Below, piece by piece: positions 12,720 to 24,570 of a stretch of DNA of 64,000 nt. The notes under the pieces are model-generated. The model was not told the origin of the DNA. It did no database searches and worked only from the letters and a program-made list of their open reading frames with translations. The stretch is from Macrotrachela quadricornifera (lineage: Eukaryota > Rotifera > Eurotatoria > Philodinida > Philodinidae): assembly GCA_022393335.1 (NCBI GenBank), contig JAJEKB010020603.1, positions 140,383 to 204,382 on the forward strand, read 5' to 3'. Position numbers and translations under genes: made by a program. The stretch's first letter is position 1. Each line of letters starts with the position of its first letter.

Positions 12720-13379
12720 TTCTTGTGAAAAGAACAGAATAGAGTACTTAACATTTAGTACTATCCTAGTGTAGAAGAAATAGGAGATTATTGCCTGAAT
12801 CGTTATCGTTTGACTGATGCTCTTTATTTTAGAGTTTTTTATTAAATACTATATCGAACATAACACCATACATTTTAAGAAGAAATCGCTCTATCGAATC
12901 TTCGATTGCAATCAGGGAAATTTTTGATGGATGAATTTAACGTATGCAATTTACCCTAAATCATACCATATAGTCTTTTTATCGCCAGATTTAAAATACT
13001 TTGGGAGTTATATGAGTGATTCAAATGCTCGCAGATGGATGAATACTGATTATCTTCTACATTATTCTCAAAGTCACACAATATCAATATGTAAAATGAT
13101 TTCTCGGAAATCTTTTCTCTTGAAGAGTGTCCGAATCTGAAGTGGAAGCTGTAAAATGGGAATGGCTTAGAAGGGTTGGCCATGGACCTAACTTTTGGAA
13201 CCTTTTCAATAGTTACCACACCAGTTCCGAAACTATTTCCTGCCTCGCTCTCACCGATACTCTTATCCTCACCCTCACTAGTGCACGACAAATTGATATA
13301 ATAATAAAGATTTCAAATACCATTAAGAAATTATAATAATGAAAATGAAATAGTGTGCGAAACAATATTCTCACCAAAG
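12720..13379. other. No gene recognised
   Basis: Overlapping short frames on both strands (12956-13291 minus, 12931-13140 and 13127-13336 plus) lack family character. If the F-box and LRR exons belong to one transcript, this stretch is intronic. Confidence 0.4.
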
Positions 13380-14015
13380 TAATCCTTGGGATCTTTCAAA
13401 GATGAAGGCAAGAGTAAGGATATGGATGATGCTGAAAGTTAGCAGTTCCAATGTTGGGATTCCACTGAAACAGTTTCGGAGCTCTCCGTTCCCAAAGAAT
13501 AGAAACACGCATCGATCTGTCGGATGCTGAGAATGAAAGCCCATTTAACATTTCGTTTCTGTCCGTTTTTTTAACATGCTGGAGTGTTTAGAGATATTTT
13601 TTCTTTTACTTAGAGGCAAGTTATAATGGGTTTCAGGTTTCCTAATAATGGGAAATCGCACCAAGCTCCGAATTTCAATGAATGGGAACCCAATTGACAA
13701 TTCAGTTCTGCGCATTTTTGAACACACCGAAGTATTTAGACATGTTTAGTATTTTATTTTAAGACAAGTAATTACAGGTTCCAAGGTTGCTCGGAATGGG
13801 AACCCGATTTGCGTTCTCAACAACCAGAAAACCACCATAAATTTCTGTTCTTTGCATTTAGAAGTAGATCCACGTTGCTAAAAACACTGAAACTTATAGT
13901 GGCTTGTCTCGAAATGAAGGAAAAAGTGTCTATACATCCCAGCCTGTGCAAAAATGCCCAGGAACGCGCAACCCGATGAGGATTCATGTTCAAAGAAACC
14001 TGAAAGCCGGTCGAA
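13380..14015. repeat. Dispersed repeat family (diverged copies)
   Basis: Contains GGAACCCGATTTGC-like blocks and TATAGTGGCTTGTCTCGAAATGAAGGAAAAA. Related blocks in the same order recur near 15520-15600, 15780-15900, 16090-16290 and 22950-23240. Copies are old and broken; family unknown. Confidence 0.45.
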
Positions 14016-14117
14016 ATTGCTCTTCATAACGATTTAAAATGGACTTCCCGTTTCTGGGAATCTGAGTACAGTGGGCAGTAAGTAAAGGTCAGGAGCACAA
14101 ATATTTTCAGTATTTTC

Positions 14118-15505
14118 AATAAAATTTTTTGAGCAGAGGATTTTCCATAAAAAGCACATATACCATTTCGATGCACCCTTAGTACGATCTCGCTACGAAC
14201 AAAAAAAGCATTGCTCATCCGATTTTTAATGTAACTTTTGATAGAAACACGATAGAGAACTGCAATTTTCACTGTTGGAAAAAAGAGATAAAGATGCATC
14301 GAATAGTGTATTACAGTCTCTTTGACCTGGTTCTTGTAAAGTTTACAACAAAGCTTTTTGAAAAACAAAATACTCGATGGATGACTACAAGAAGTTTTCA
14401 ATCATCCGGCATGCATTAAAACTACCCATGAGAGATCTATAAAACTGTATAAGGCTCAGCTTTTTTGCTGCAATCGTTCAGGAGTTAATGTATTTTACTC
14501 GGAACTGCTAGCTGATTTTTCCAGTAATTTCCCTGAAAAAAAATCACTTTTCTCTTTTTTCTTTTGGATAAAAACGATTTTTTCGCTACTTTTTTTGAAA
14601 AATTGATGTAAAAAGCATTAGAAAACACATTCGAAAAAAATTGTAATAAATGATTCGAAGTAACTTCATCTCCTCTTTCCAACAGTGAAAACTGTGGCTG
14701 TCTATTCTGTGTCTATTAAAAAGGAGTTGGCATTTTTTCACGGTCTATACCGATCTGACCAAATTTTATTCTTTCACTTACTTTTTTATTGGAACGGATA
14801 TGAGGATGTAAGATCACGTATCCATTCCGTTGACATTTTTACTATTAGCAAAAAAATCAATACTTTAGAGAATGACCATTTATATAGGAAAACACTAGAA
14901 GATATACAGTACTAAGAGGTTTTTACCATCGCAAGTTGATATTTATGCTAAATAAGAATGATATGCAGAATTAACATGAGAAAATACCCTAAAGGTTCTA
15001 TTTTTCAAAGGAAAATACTTTTCGTGAAAATTTGATCGCTACTCCTCGGTGTTTTATTTGTCTCGTGGTCGCCTACAGATAAAATTTTGATAGAAATATT
15101 CTACGATGCAAAATAGAACTTTTAAAGTATTTTTTCATGCTGATTCAAAATATCATTCTTATTTTACATAAATATCAACTTTCGATGCTAGAAATCTCTC
15201 AATATTCTATATTTTTTAGTATCTTCCTATATAAATGACCCGCCAATAAAGTATTGATTTTCTTGTTAATATTAAAAATGTCAAAGGAACGAGTACGTGA
15301 TCTTATATCTTCACATCTTTTCCAAAAAAAAATAAGTGAAAGAACAAAATTCGAGAGGAGGGATATAGGCGCCAACTCCTTTCCACTAAAAATACGACTC
15401 GCAATACTTTTTTTTGTTCGCAGTCAGATGAAATAATACATGAGCTTTACCACATGCCATGCTTTTGAAAAAGTTATAGTTCAAAAAGAAATTTGTCCTC
15501 TGCTT
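14118..15505. repeat. Foldback repeat, with a second foldback nested in its left arm
   Basis: Centre near 15055. The left arm (14118 to about 15045) pairs with about 15065-15505: GTAAGATCACGTA, CAATACTTTA, TTGATATTTATG and AATAAGAATGATAT each occur again in reverse complement. The left arm is longer because about 14238-14714 interrupts it. That insert has its own ~50-bp inverted ends, both carrying TTTTCACTGTTGGAAA-like sequence. Frames at 14024-14401, 14485-14682, 14685-14915 and 15254-15436 lie in this structure and are not called. Confidence 0.6.
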
Positions 15506-15509
15506 GTTC

Positions 15510-16700
15510 ACAGTGTCGAGAATCTATAGTGATTTGCTTCAAAATGAATGAAAAATTGTTTAAATACCTCAGCCTGTTCAACAACGTGCATAACTGAATT
15601 ATCAAATGGAATCTTGTTCCTATGCATCCCTAGTCTGGCGAGGGTTTCGGTACCTATAGATCTGAAACCTAGCGAGAGTTCTCGCCGCTAGGAAACTGGT
15701 CTAAATTTATTTTCTTAGCAATTTAGAATAAGATTCCTCATTCTTAGGAATCTGATGCGAGTTTCGGTTTCTAAGAATCCAGAAATGTAGAGTGGTTTAC
15801 CTCAAAATGAAAAAAAAAATATGTCTAAGCACTACAGCGTGTTCAAAAAACCACAGAGCTAAATTGTCAAATGAATTTCAGTACCTAGGAATGGAACCCT
15901 CAACTGATATTCTACTCGACTGTCGTGGTCCAGATGTTGGCGGGTCAATTGTCATAAGCTTAACTGTCAGTATTTAATTGCTGTGTCACCTATATAAAGT
16001 CTAAAAGTCCGCAAGAGCCATTACCATAAAAATTGAGTATATGTAGGATATAGACTATTATATAAATTAGAATAACTTGCAACACCTGCAAGACCCGTAG
16101 CTAAGATTACCAGTTTCTGGTTCCGTTCCCAGAAATCCGGAACTATATAAGGATTCGGTTTTCCAAGAATTCGGAACTCACAGTAAATTTGTCCAAAAAG
16201 ACAGTGAAAGGTTATGTGACTGATGCATTGTGTTTAAAAAGCTGTTAGCGTAATTTCTGCAGGATTAAAATGTGAAACACCATACAGCTATTGTGAATAG
16301 TCATAAGACGAAGCAATGCGTTGAATTTATTTTCAGTACTATGTCTGTTATACCTATGATGAGGTGTTGCAAAGATGCTTGCCATGGTCTGCGATGAGTC
16401 GCTCTCAAGATGTTCCTCACGTCTGCGATACCAATTAAATACTATATGAATGGCTAGTTAAGTATTAATTAAATAGCAATTAAAATAACTGTCACGTTTG
16501 TGGGAGACTGGGGACGGTGATACATTTTTTATCCCTATACACTTCAATACTCATTTTAGACCGTGTTTCACAAAGTACATAAAAATGAATTGTGAAATGG
16601 ATTCGGATTTTCTAAGAATCGAAACCCTGACATCTCTACTGAAGAAATTCTTAATAATATGTATAAATATCTCACTACTTTCTATCCACTGATAGGATAT
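15510..16700. repeat. Mosaic of diverged dispersed repeats
   Basis: Successive blocks resemble 13380-14015 (TAGTGATTTGCTTCAAAATGA, CAGCCTGTTCA) and the 8719-8975 repeat (CACTTCAATACTC, CGTGTTTCACAAAGTAC). No coding capacity is credited to 15792-15977 or 16498-16692. Confidence 0.4.
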
Positions 16701-16844
16701 ACCAAGGTATAGAATGCGATTGTATGAAATCTATCTTTTTGAAGCCATTAAGCATGAAGTAGTCAAAATAAGATGTTTTACCGAAAAGGATGATATGTTT
16801 CAAAGATTATGAGAATACGATTTCACAATTAAAATAAAGATTAC

Positions 16845-16994
16845 CTGATATGGACGGTACGTGTCTATGATTGTATCGAGTCTTGCACATACGTTATAAC
16901 AGGACAAAAAAATTGTTTTGTTGTCAAGATTGTCTAAAATCCGATAAACCAGTTCGATGGGTAATTTGTGCAGTGACAGAGCCATTTGGATCAA
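16845..16994 (-). CDS. Candidate F-box first exon of an F-box/LRR gene
   Basis: An open frame starts at ATG 16994 and reads MIQMALSLHKLPIELVYRIL then DNLDNKTIFLSCYNVCARLD, an F-box-like motif (LP-E-(hydrophobic)-I-hydrophobic-LD, later L.C..VC.RL). It reaches CGTCCGTATCAG followed by GTAATC, a plausible splice donor at 16844, giving a 150-bp phase-0 exon. The LRR exons at 12656-12014 are also phase 0 and on the same strand, so a 4.2-kb intron holding foldback repeats would join them. F-box proteins recruit substrates to SCF ubiquitin ligases through LRRs. The link between the two parts is inference; this could also be an orphan exon. Confidence 0.5.
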
Positions 16995-17092
16995 TATTGA
17001 TGTTGTTCTCTTCGAAATATGTTTGTTATCTATAGATATTTATGCTTAAAAATACTTTGTATGTTTGAATGTTTTCTTGCTCATTATACGTA

Positions 17093-18231
17093 GGTCTCTC
17101 CAAGAGTTTTTTCCTCCGATTCTTCTAAAAGTCTCAGTTTGAGTTCAAGTATTCCATTATAATGCTTAGATATATTTAAAATTATGTAAAAACTTTTAGA
17201 TTTCTAAGTCTTGTACTTTGGTGTAGCTGATCATTTTTTTTATGCTAACAACATGTAATTTTCTATTCGCTACATAACGAATAACTTATTAAATTTTGCA
17301 TTTCATATTTTGATCCCTAAAAATATTTTATCAAAAAAAATCAAAATATACCGGAAGATGCAGCATGAAAAGTTCTACAATCTACAATATAGAGCTTATA
17401 TTAACTGTGTAAGTTTTCTTTAAAAATAAACAATACTCCGAGCGGCCTGTTATTGACGCTGCAAAACATAGTCTAGAGAATTTTGCTGTTTTTCTGAAAA
17501 CAGAAAGTACAGAGTTAACATAAGTTTTACGCTGTGGATTGTAGAGTTTTTCACGCTATATCTTTCATCATATCCTGTTTTTTTCCAGAAAACGCACTGA
17601 GTGATAAAAGGATGAAAAACTAAAAGAAAAATCCTTGTGCGTGTAGAATTTTTGCAGCATCGAACATGGGTCGTACAAAATTTTGTTTTTTTTTTAAAGA
17701 AGAAGCTGCATATATAATATAAACTGTTCTTTAAGAATTATAGAGTTTTTTATAGAGCGTCTTGAAGTGTATTCTGTTTTCTTAAATAAAACATATCAGG
17801 TGATAAATGACAAAATAATGCATTCGTCGCATATCAAAACATCATTTTTTGCAAGGTTGAAATTTAATCGTTCAGAATTTTGTTGATTTTTAACACAAAG
17901 TGTGCAACTAATAAATTATTTGTCTCATGTAAATTGTAGAGATCTTCACTATAAATCTTCTGGCATGTTTTGCTGTTTAACAGAATGTGTTTGAAAACCA
18001 AAATATGAAATGCAAACTTCTTACATTCATCAAAGACCATTTAATATCAAATTGTGTGCGCCTACCGTAAAAGAAATGATAGATCATAGCCAAATACAAG
18101 ACTTAGAAGTCTGAAATTTTGCACATGATTCTAAACATGTCGAAGCATTATAACAAAATACTTGAGTTAAACCTTAGGCGTTTAGAAGAACTGGAAGAAA
18201 AGACTTTTAATTTCTTCTAATTATAGATAAA
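17093..18231. repeat. Imperfect palindrome (foldback), ~1.14 kb
   Basis: Ends mirror each other: GAGTTCAAGTATTCCATTATAATGCTT and TTTCTAAGTCTTGTACTTTG near 17150-17220 return reverse-complemented near 18110-18180; GCATTTCATATTTTG (17298) pairs with CAAAATATGAAATGC (18000). Arms are diverged. Related motifs (AGAAGATGCAGC, TCTACAATTTACA) recur in the smaller foldback at 27121-27640 and near 50800. Confidence 0.6.
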
Positions 18232-19404
18232 CCAAAAGATGTGATAAGAATGATGTAATAAAAAGATTATATATAGAAACCGGTAGCGCTTAATCAAAGA
18301 ATTCGCTGACTCTTTTGTGAAAAAGTGACACTGCATTCCGAGATAGAAAACTGGTAAACATCTTGCAGGATGTCTTACTTGTCGCCATTACTGGTTACTT
18401 AAAAAAACTTTATTCAGTTTTTTCGTTCGATTTTGTGAAAAATATTTCTCTAGCATAGAGGAAACAAGTTGGCTTTAACTCGGTCGATTACATCCTTAAC
18501 CTTAACCTACATCTCGAATATTGTTGATCTGAGATATTTGCATCGCACAGATCATGTTCACAAAAACGAGTAAGATCTGTTTGGTGATTAACTTTTAACA
18601 AAAAGAAATACAATATATCATTTTAATATAAGAACGATAATCGGAAGTACTGTTATAAATTCCACTGTCTGCTGTTTCTTTCTCCAATTTACCAAGTGTC
18701 TATTTTACAAGCATTGTTATGGCAATTACGTTTGTAAATTAACATCGGATTCGAGCTTTTACGCCAAACATGCATATAAAGATCTATGCCAAAAAAATAA
18801 TGCTTATATCAAGAAGAGAATGAAAAATGCTATCGATTCAACGTATTTCGAACACTTTCATATCAGAAGATGGTCTTATAAAATCTCAAAATGCATTTTT
18901 CTTAAAAGTAAAGTATTTTCTTCTAAGATTCGTTCAACAACGTGTACCAACTCTGAAACAGTGTGTCATATAGATTTTGACGAGATCTATGCACAATAAT
19001 CTAGGCCATAAAAGTAACCAAAACACAATATCTAGAGCTGTTTTTCCTAGCATATATTGACTGGGAATTGCTACTTTTCCTAATTTCAAAGTGAAGCTTT
19101 GTCACTACGAAAAAGCAAACTTTTCTCTGAGATATTTTTAAAAATGAAAACTTACAAGATATAGTGTCGGACTCCGAAACTGGTCCCGCACATATCTAGT
19201 CGCCACGCTATGGAACAATGTAAAAGAATAGACGGTGATTTTGTCAATGTTAACGACTGAAGTGCAAACCATTTTTTTTATATGATGTTTTACTGTTCTG
19301 AAAGCATTTCTTAAGTTGTCTTTCAGCTATCTTTTCACTATCTACGGTTGAAAATCTTGCATTTTCTTACTGTTGAATATTATTACTATACGGAGATTTT
19401 ATTA
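18232..19404. other. No gene recognised
   Basis: AT-rich with no long open frame or clear repeat. It separates the foldback at 17093-18231 from the hAT-like element. Confidence 0.45.
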
Positions 19405-19412
19405 TGCTGGAT

Positions 19413-19690
19413 CAAGGGGGAAACAGCAGACTTGAAGTAGAAAAGTACGACAAAGTACTTTACTTGAAGTATGCTTAAAGTAGTCCGAAGTAAGCTTAAA
19501 GTAGCTCAAAGTAGTTCAAAGCAACTAGAAGTAACTGCAAGTAACGTCAAGTAAATTTCAAGTTGAAAAGTACTTCAAAGTACTTTATCTGAAGTAAACT
19601 TAAAGTAGTTCAAAGTAGCTCGAAGTAGCTTAAAGTAGCTTAAAGTAGCGCAGAGTACTTGAAGTACAAAAGTCTGCTGTTTCCCCCTTG
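19413..19690. mobile_element. hAT-like non-autonomous element with tandem-array interior
   Basis: The 278-bp element starts CAAGGGGGAAACAGCAGACT and ends with its reverse complement (AGTCTGCTGTTTCCCCCTTG). It is flanked by an exact 8-bp direct repeat TGCTGGAT (19405-19412 and 19691-19698), the target-site length of hAT transposons. The interior is about 24 degenerate copies of a ~10-bp word such as AAAGTAGCTC and AAGTAGTTCA. No transposase. The same ends bound the 5.4-kb element at 23943-29360. Confidence 0.9.
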
Positions 19691-20203
19691 TGCTGGATAC
19701 TCATTTTATATTCTTGTCATATACGACGTCTTAGTAATTATTGAGTTTATCTTCTATTGATCGGGGACAAGCACGCTTCTCTGTTTATTCGTAAAGTACC
19801 AATGTATAGTCGAAAAAAAACAAGGTGTAGTACTCGAAAGTAAATCATACGAAAGTATTAAATTAGTATGCGTTTCGAGATGCAAATGCATCATCGCTGT
19901 TAGGCATCCTTTTACAGTTGACGTCAAAATATAATCTCAAAATTTTGTTTCTTTATTAAACTTCTCTTTATTCATATTTTGCTGATAATGACACTTATAG
20001 TATGGCCTACTTGTAGGCAAAATATAGAGAATGTGACAATTGAAAAATGCGTCGATAATGGAATACTAAATACTGTTAGTTTTATCACTATTCATGATAT
20101 TTTTTCTCACGATTCTCCACAATCATCCGAAAACTGTCGGCGTAACCTCTGCGAAATTAAAATTTAAACACAACAGATTTGTTACACTGGTAAACAGAGC
20201 CTT

Positions 20204-20360
20204 AGACACATGGATCATTATGACACTGAGCAGTTTGAGAGAAAATCATCAGCACTTGTTTCAGATTTTGATTCTTTAGGAGTTGCGGCAAGCGTTTTGC
20301 TACCAATAATATCTCATCTTAGAGGTCTATACGAATGCTCTTCACACTTACTCTTATCGT
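20204..20360 (+). other. Possible coding remnant or exon
   Basis: An open frame contains ATG at 20210 (MDHYDTEQFERKSSALVSDF, then a hydrophobic LLPIISHL stretch) and ends in TAA. Amino-acid composition looks protein-like, but the frame is only ~50 codons and I do not recognise it. It may belong with the open frame at 20994-21302; no splice junctions could be fixed. Confidence 0.2.
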
Positions 20361-20993
20361 AAAGAATATTGGATTTTACTTCGAAATTCGACGTCTAAAA
20401 GTTTTCCAAATAATGTGAGAAAAAAACAAATCATGATCTATTGAAACAATGTTTCGTTGCAATTTGGTTCTCGGGAATTTCGACGATAATAATTATCAAC
20501 TCTTTGGGATCGGTGGTGCAAGGGTCGTACAATCTATTTTTCAGTATAGTGAAAATTATTTTATTTACATAAAAACGTTAGGTCTGAAAGATCATAGAGG
20601 TCATATCTTGCTTCATTTGTCATCCTATGCGCATCGTTTTTTTCTTTCTGCTAATTTACAGTCACGTCATTATTTCTTTCCTTCTAATATATTGTTTTTT
20701 TTTTAGAATATTCCTACTTCTATTCTTACTGTTGTAATTACATTCTTCTTGGTAGTGCAATAGAATTATCGTTTCCTTGCACTGTTTTTATTGCTTATTC
20801 AATACACTTTGTTACTTTTTCGTTCAAAGAGTATCGAATGTTACACTTGCAACCTAGCATATTGTGTAACAGATGAAAAAAATTGTTTTTTTGATTATTA
20901 TAAGGTTTGCATGTAATCATTTTGAGCCAAAAAAAATTAAATCGATTAGAAAATCATTTTTGATTGAAAAAAAATTCTGTACTCAAAGGATTA

Positions 20994-21302
20994 ATGTATA
21001 TTTTATTGTCGAATTTCCATTGGATTTCAAATAATATTCGTACGATATGGAACTGTATTCAATCAGTTAGATCTCTTTTTGTTGATGTTTTGACTCACAT
21101 TGAACGTTCAAGAAGAGAAGCAAAGTCGCTCGAAAATTTATTCGGTGTATTTCAAATTGTCAAAATAGATTTAAAACAATACATAACAAATCTGTCCTAT
21201 TCTGTGGATGAATCAGTGATAAAAGAGAAAAAGAAAGATCATGAAGATTGTAACATTACAACTGCAACTAATAATAATGGTGTTGATGAAAAGAACGTTT
21301 AA
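20994..21302 (+). CDS. Hypothetical protein or last exon, 102 codons
   Basis: The frame opens before 20994; the first ATG gives MYILLSNFHWISNNIRTIWN and continues to TAA. The middle is helical and charged (HIERSRREAKSLENLF) and the tail is low-complexity acidic and Asn/Thr-rich (TTATNNNGVDEKN). The sequence just upstream (TACTCAAAG|G) could be a splice acceptor, so this may be the terminal exon of a longer gene. Not recognised; other plus-strand frames at 19979-20706 show no clear link. Confidence 0.35.
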   Translation: MYILLSNFHWISNNIRTIWNCIQSVRSLFVDVLTHIERSRREAKSLENLFGVFQIVKIDLKQYITNLSYSVDESVIKEKKKDHEDCNITTATNNNGVDEKNV

Positions 21303-21451
21303 TTAAAATTCTTTTATCCTTCTCAGAATTACTTTTTGATTAGCTCGTTCATATTGTTTTTATTTGCCATATGAAGCTACTTTAAAAGAAAATTAATATT
21401 TTTTCCCCATAGATGTTTTTCCTAAATTTTCAGTTTTCTTTATTCACTCTC

Positions 21452-22831
21452 TAGTAAGGTGCCGCTAAGTCGAAAATCGAGCAAAATTTTTTTTTGCTGA
21501 TTTTTTGGTATGGTTGGATAGAGCTCATCGAGTTACCTATAAAAATGTTGTTTTTAAACATTCCAGGCTAATTTTTCAGGAAAAAATTTTCGAAGACAAT
21601 ATTACCGTTGAAATAGGCTTAGAGTGGAGTGTTATATAGTCCTCTGTTATATTTAATCTTGATTTTATGTTTCTAAATCATTTTAATTGAGTTTTTGAAT
21701 AAGTTTGGTATAAAAATAAAACTTTAAACTAATTTCAGAGAGAAAATGATTGACTAGTCGTGACTACCAGGCCAAGCCTATATATAGATATTTGAGCCTT
21801 AGAGGGGGACTCTTCCAAAGACATCAACTCATCATAAGTACATGTTATACCAATTCTTTTTTCATAGTTATAACCAGCATATATATACTAAAAAAACTAT
21901 GCATGGGTTTTGGACAAGCCTCTTCTATGATTGAGATTCGCCGTACCTCAGTGATATGGTCTTATGAACATATAGAAATTAGGGTCGTATTTAGCGATTT
22001 TCACCATCTAAACTCAAGTCGACAACAAAATAAGTAGTATATTCGGAATCAGCGTGAAAAACTGTACTGAACTATAGGGGTTTTGCCTAAAAAAAATTTC
22101 CATTGAAAAATGGCCTGTATCCCCCCTCAAGACTTTTTATTGGAAAATTTTCCTGGGGTCCTCCACAGGCCATTTTTCAATGGAAATTTTTTTTAGGCAA
22201 AACCCCTATAGTTCAGTACAGTTTTTCACGCTGATTCCGAATATACTACTTATTTTGTTGTCGACTTGAGTTTAGATGGTGAAAATCGCTAAATACGACC
22301 CTAATTTCTATATGTTCATAAGACCATATCACTGAGGTACGGCGAATCTCAATCATAGAAGAGGCTTGTCCAAAACCCATGCATAGTTTTTTTAGTATAT
22401 ATATGCTGGTTATAACTATGAAAAAAGAATTGGTATAACATGTACTTATGATGAGTTGATGTCTTTGGAAGAGTCCCCCTCTAAGGCTCAAATATCTATA
22501 TATAGGCTTGGCCTGGTAGTCACGACTAGTCAATCATTTTCTCTCTGAAATTAGTTTAAAGTTTTATTTTTATACCAAACTTATTCAAAAACTCAATTAA
22601 AATGATTTAGAAACATAAAATCAAGATTAAATATAACAGAGGACTATATAACACTCCACTCTAAGCCTATTTCAACGGTAATATTGTCTTCGAAAATTTT
22701 TTCCTGAAAAATTAGCCTGGAATGTTTAAAAACAACATTTTTATAGGTAACTCGATGAGCTCTATCCAACCATGCCAAAAAATCAGCAAAAAAAAATTTT
22801 GCTCGATTTTCGACTTAGCGGCACCTTACTA
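21452..22831. mobile_element. Near-perfect 1.38-kb palindromic foldback element
   Basis: The arms 21452-22118 and 22165-22831, each 667 bp, are reverse complements with only about one mismatch noticed (GGTATGG against GGCATGG). The central spacer is 46 bp. Each arm carries the same 95-codon frame (21750-22037 plus, 22246-22533 minus), which is simply the arm read twice. Outer ends read TAGTAAGGTGCCGC, so a TA dinucleotide flanks each side, compatible with TA target duplication. Such arm identity implies very recent formation, gene conversion, or a hairpin-type assembly artefact. Confidence 0.85.
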
Positions 22832-22911
22832 TTGCTTTTTCTACGCGAATAGAGACACACTAAACTAGGGATGGTACTTTCAAGTTTCATTCACAGGAAT
22901 CTGGAACTTCC

Positions 22912-23190
22912 CTCACAATACATTGTTATGCGTATTTAAACATAATGAAATATTCATATACCTTTCTGCTGCTTTTTGGCAAAGTTGATATGAATTCTAG
23001 ATTCTTAGGAACGGAGAACTCGTGCAAGACTTGAGGCTTCGGATTGTCAAGAGCCTCAAAGCTACCTGCGCTCCGTGTTCTTGAAAACTTGGAACTCACA
23101 CCAACTTTGTGAGAAAAGTCAGCAGAAGGATATATGAATATTTTATTGTGTTTAAATATGCATAAAAATGGATTGTGAGATAGTTTCTGG
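22912..23190. repeat. Small foldback repeat
   Basis: CTCACAATACATTG, TATTTAAACATAAT and AAATATTCATATACCTT (22912-22970) reappear reverse-complemented near 23120-23190. The interior contains TTGGAACTCACACCAACTTT, shared with the dispersed family near 16170. The minus-strand frame at 22926-23240 lies within it and is not called. Confidence 0.55.
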
Positions 23191-23339
23191 GTTCTTGACA
23201 ATGGAACCTTAGGGAACGGGGAATTCCAACACCGATACACCGAGCCACAGACTCAACCGAGACTATCAGTCAGTCTCAAGCAGCTTTATTTAGACTTGGT
23301 GTTAGTCTGCGTTGCGCACTCACGAAGGAACCCCATCTA

Positions 23340-23640
23340 GTTCGTAACTTCCGTTTGAGCTCATATTTTGTTCATAAGTAGGACTCATAGTGTTAATAAA
23401 AATCCTCCAAAGATTCATGACATTCGGTCTTTTCTGCGGAGTTGTGATCATTTTACTGAATTTTCAGTCTATCGTTGGATGTTACGAAAGACATCGAAGC
23501 AATGAATTTCCGCCTGAAAATTTCTCCAACAGTAGATGTCATGATCCTTATAATATCCTAAAAGTTTTAGCTCAAACGAATGTTTCTTTTACGAGATAAT
23601 ATGTTAGCAAAAAAACACAATATTTCCCAGGAAATTATGC
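23340..23640. repeat. Dispersed repeat copy
   Basis: TTTACTGAATTTTCAGTCTATC, CCTGAAAATTTC, ATGTCATGATCCTTATAATATCC and TTTTAGCTCAAACGAATG match, in order, the sequence near 9340-9470 and more distantly the arms at 24690-24850. The frame at 23390-23599 is inside the repeat. Confidence 0.5.
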
Positions 23641-24185
23641 ATAAAACAGATTAAAGAGTTTTGGTTCGTAAAAAGTGCAATCACACCTCACTGTTTACTG
23701 CAAGCAAGACTTTTCTGTAAGAAAAAACCACCCACATTTCGGAAACAAGAGAAGCATCTTTCTTATCACTTACCTCTCGAACTTTATTTGATGTAAACTT
23801 TAAAACGAAAGAATGCACATGAATCCTACCTTTTTTATATGACTCTCGTTATCAAGATAAATACTTCTCTGATTCTCTACAATGAGTAAATATTTGCCTT
23901 GCCCATTAGAAACTTCTTCTGACACATATAGTGGGACAAAGACAAAGGGGAAACGGCAGATTCCCGGGATCCCGGATCCCATAAAAATCCTGGGAATCCC
24001 TGGGATCCGGTGAGATCCCGAGAATCTGGTGGGAATCTCAGGAATCCGATGGGAATCCCGGGAATTCGTTGGAAATCTCGAGTAGGCATGCACTAGTTCC
24101 AGTCATGACAGGTGAACTGGGTACCAATCCGACTGGGGTCCCAGTCACGACTTGGTATACAATCATTTGAAGGGTATGTTTGAAT

Positions 24186-24449
24186 TCCAAAGTCCTACAT
24201 TATGGGGATACTCTTAGGTCCTCATCTCCTATATTATGGGATACCGGTAGATCTTCAAATCCGATATTCTGGTGGTACCCTCAGATCCTCAAATGCTATA
24301 TTAGAAGGGTACCCATACATCCTCAAGTCCCATATTATGGGGGTACCCTCAGGTCCTCATGTCCTATATTACGGGGTACTCTCAAGCCTTCAAGTGCTGT
24401 ATTATGGAGGTACTCTCAGGTCCTCAAGTCCTATATTATGAGGATACCC
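24186..24449 (+). repeat. 34-bp tandem array, left block
   Basis: About eight units of CTATATTATGGGGGTACC and CTCAGGTCCTCAAGTC. Removing the nested element 24450-28030 makes it continuous with 28031-28262. The frames at 24180-24461 and 24202-24441 are by-products. Confidence 0.8.
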
Positions 24450-24570
24450 CAGGCTTCGTAGCGATCGATGCTGAGAATATAGGAATATATAGGATTTTAA
24501 AAGTAGCAGTTTCATAGGATATTACTGAAATATAGGAAATATATAGGATAAGTTTTTCTCCAGTAAGAAG

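Noticed and set aside
21750..22533. Two identical 95-codon frames on opposite strands
   Set aside because: Both are the same palindrome arm read from either side; no family character, explained by the inverted repeat.
24180..24461. Repetitive Ser/Tyr-rich frames
   Set aside because: By-products of the 34-bp tandem array inside the composite element.
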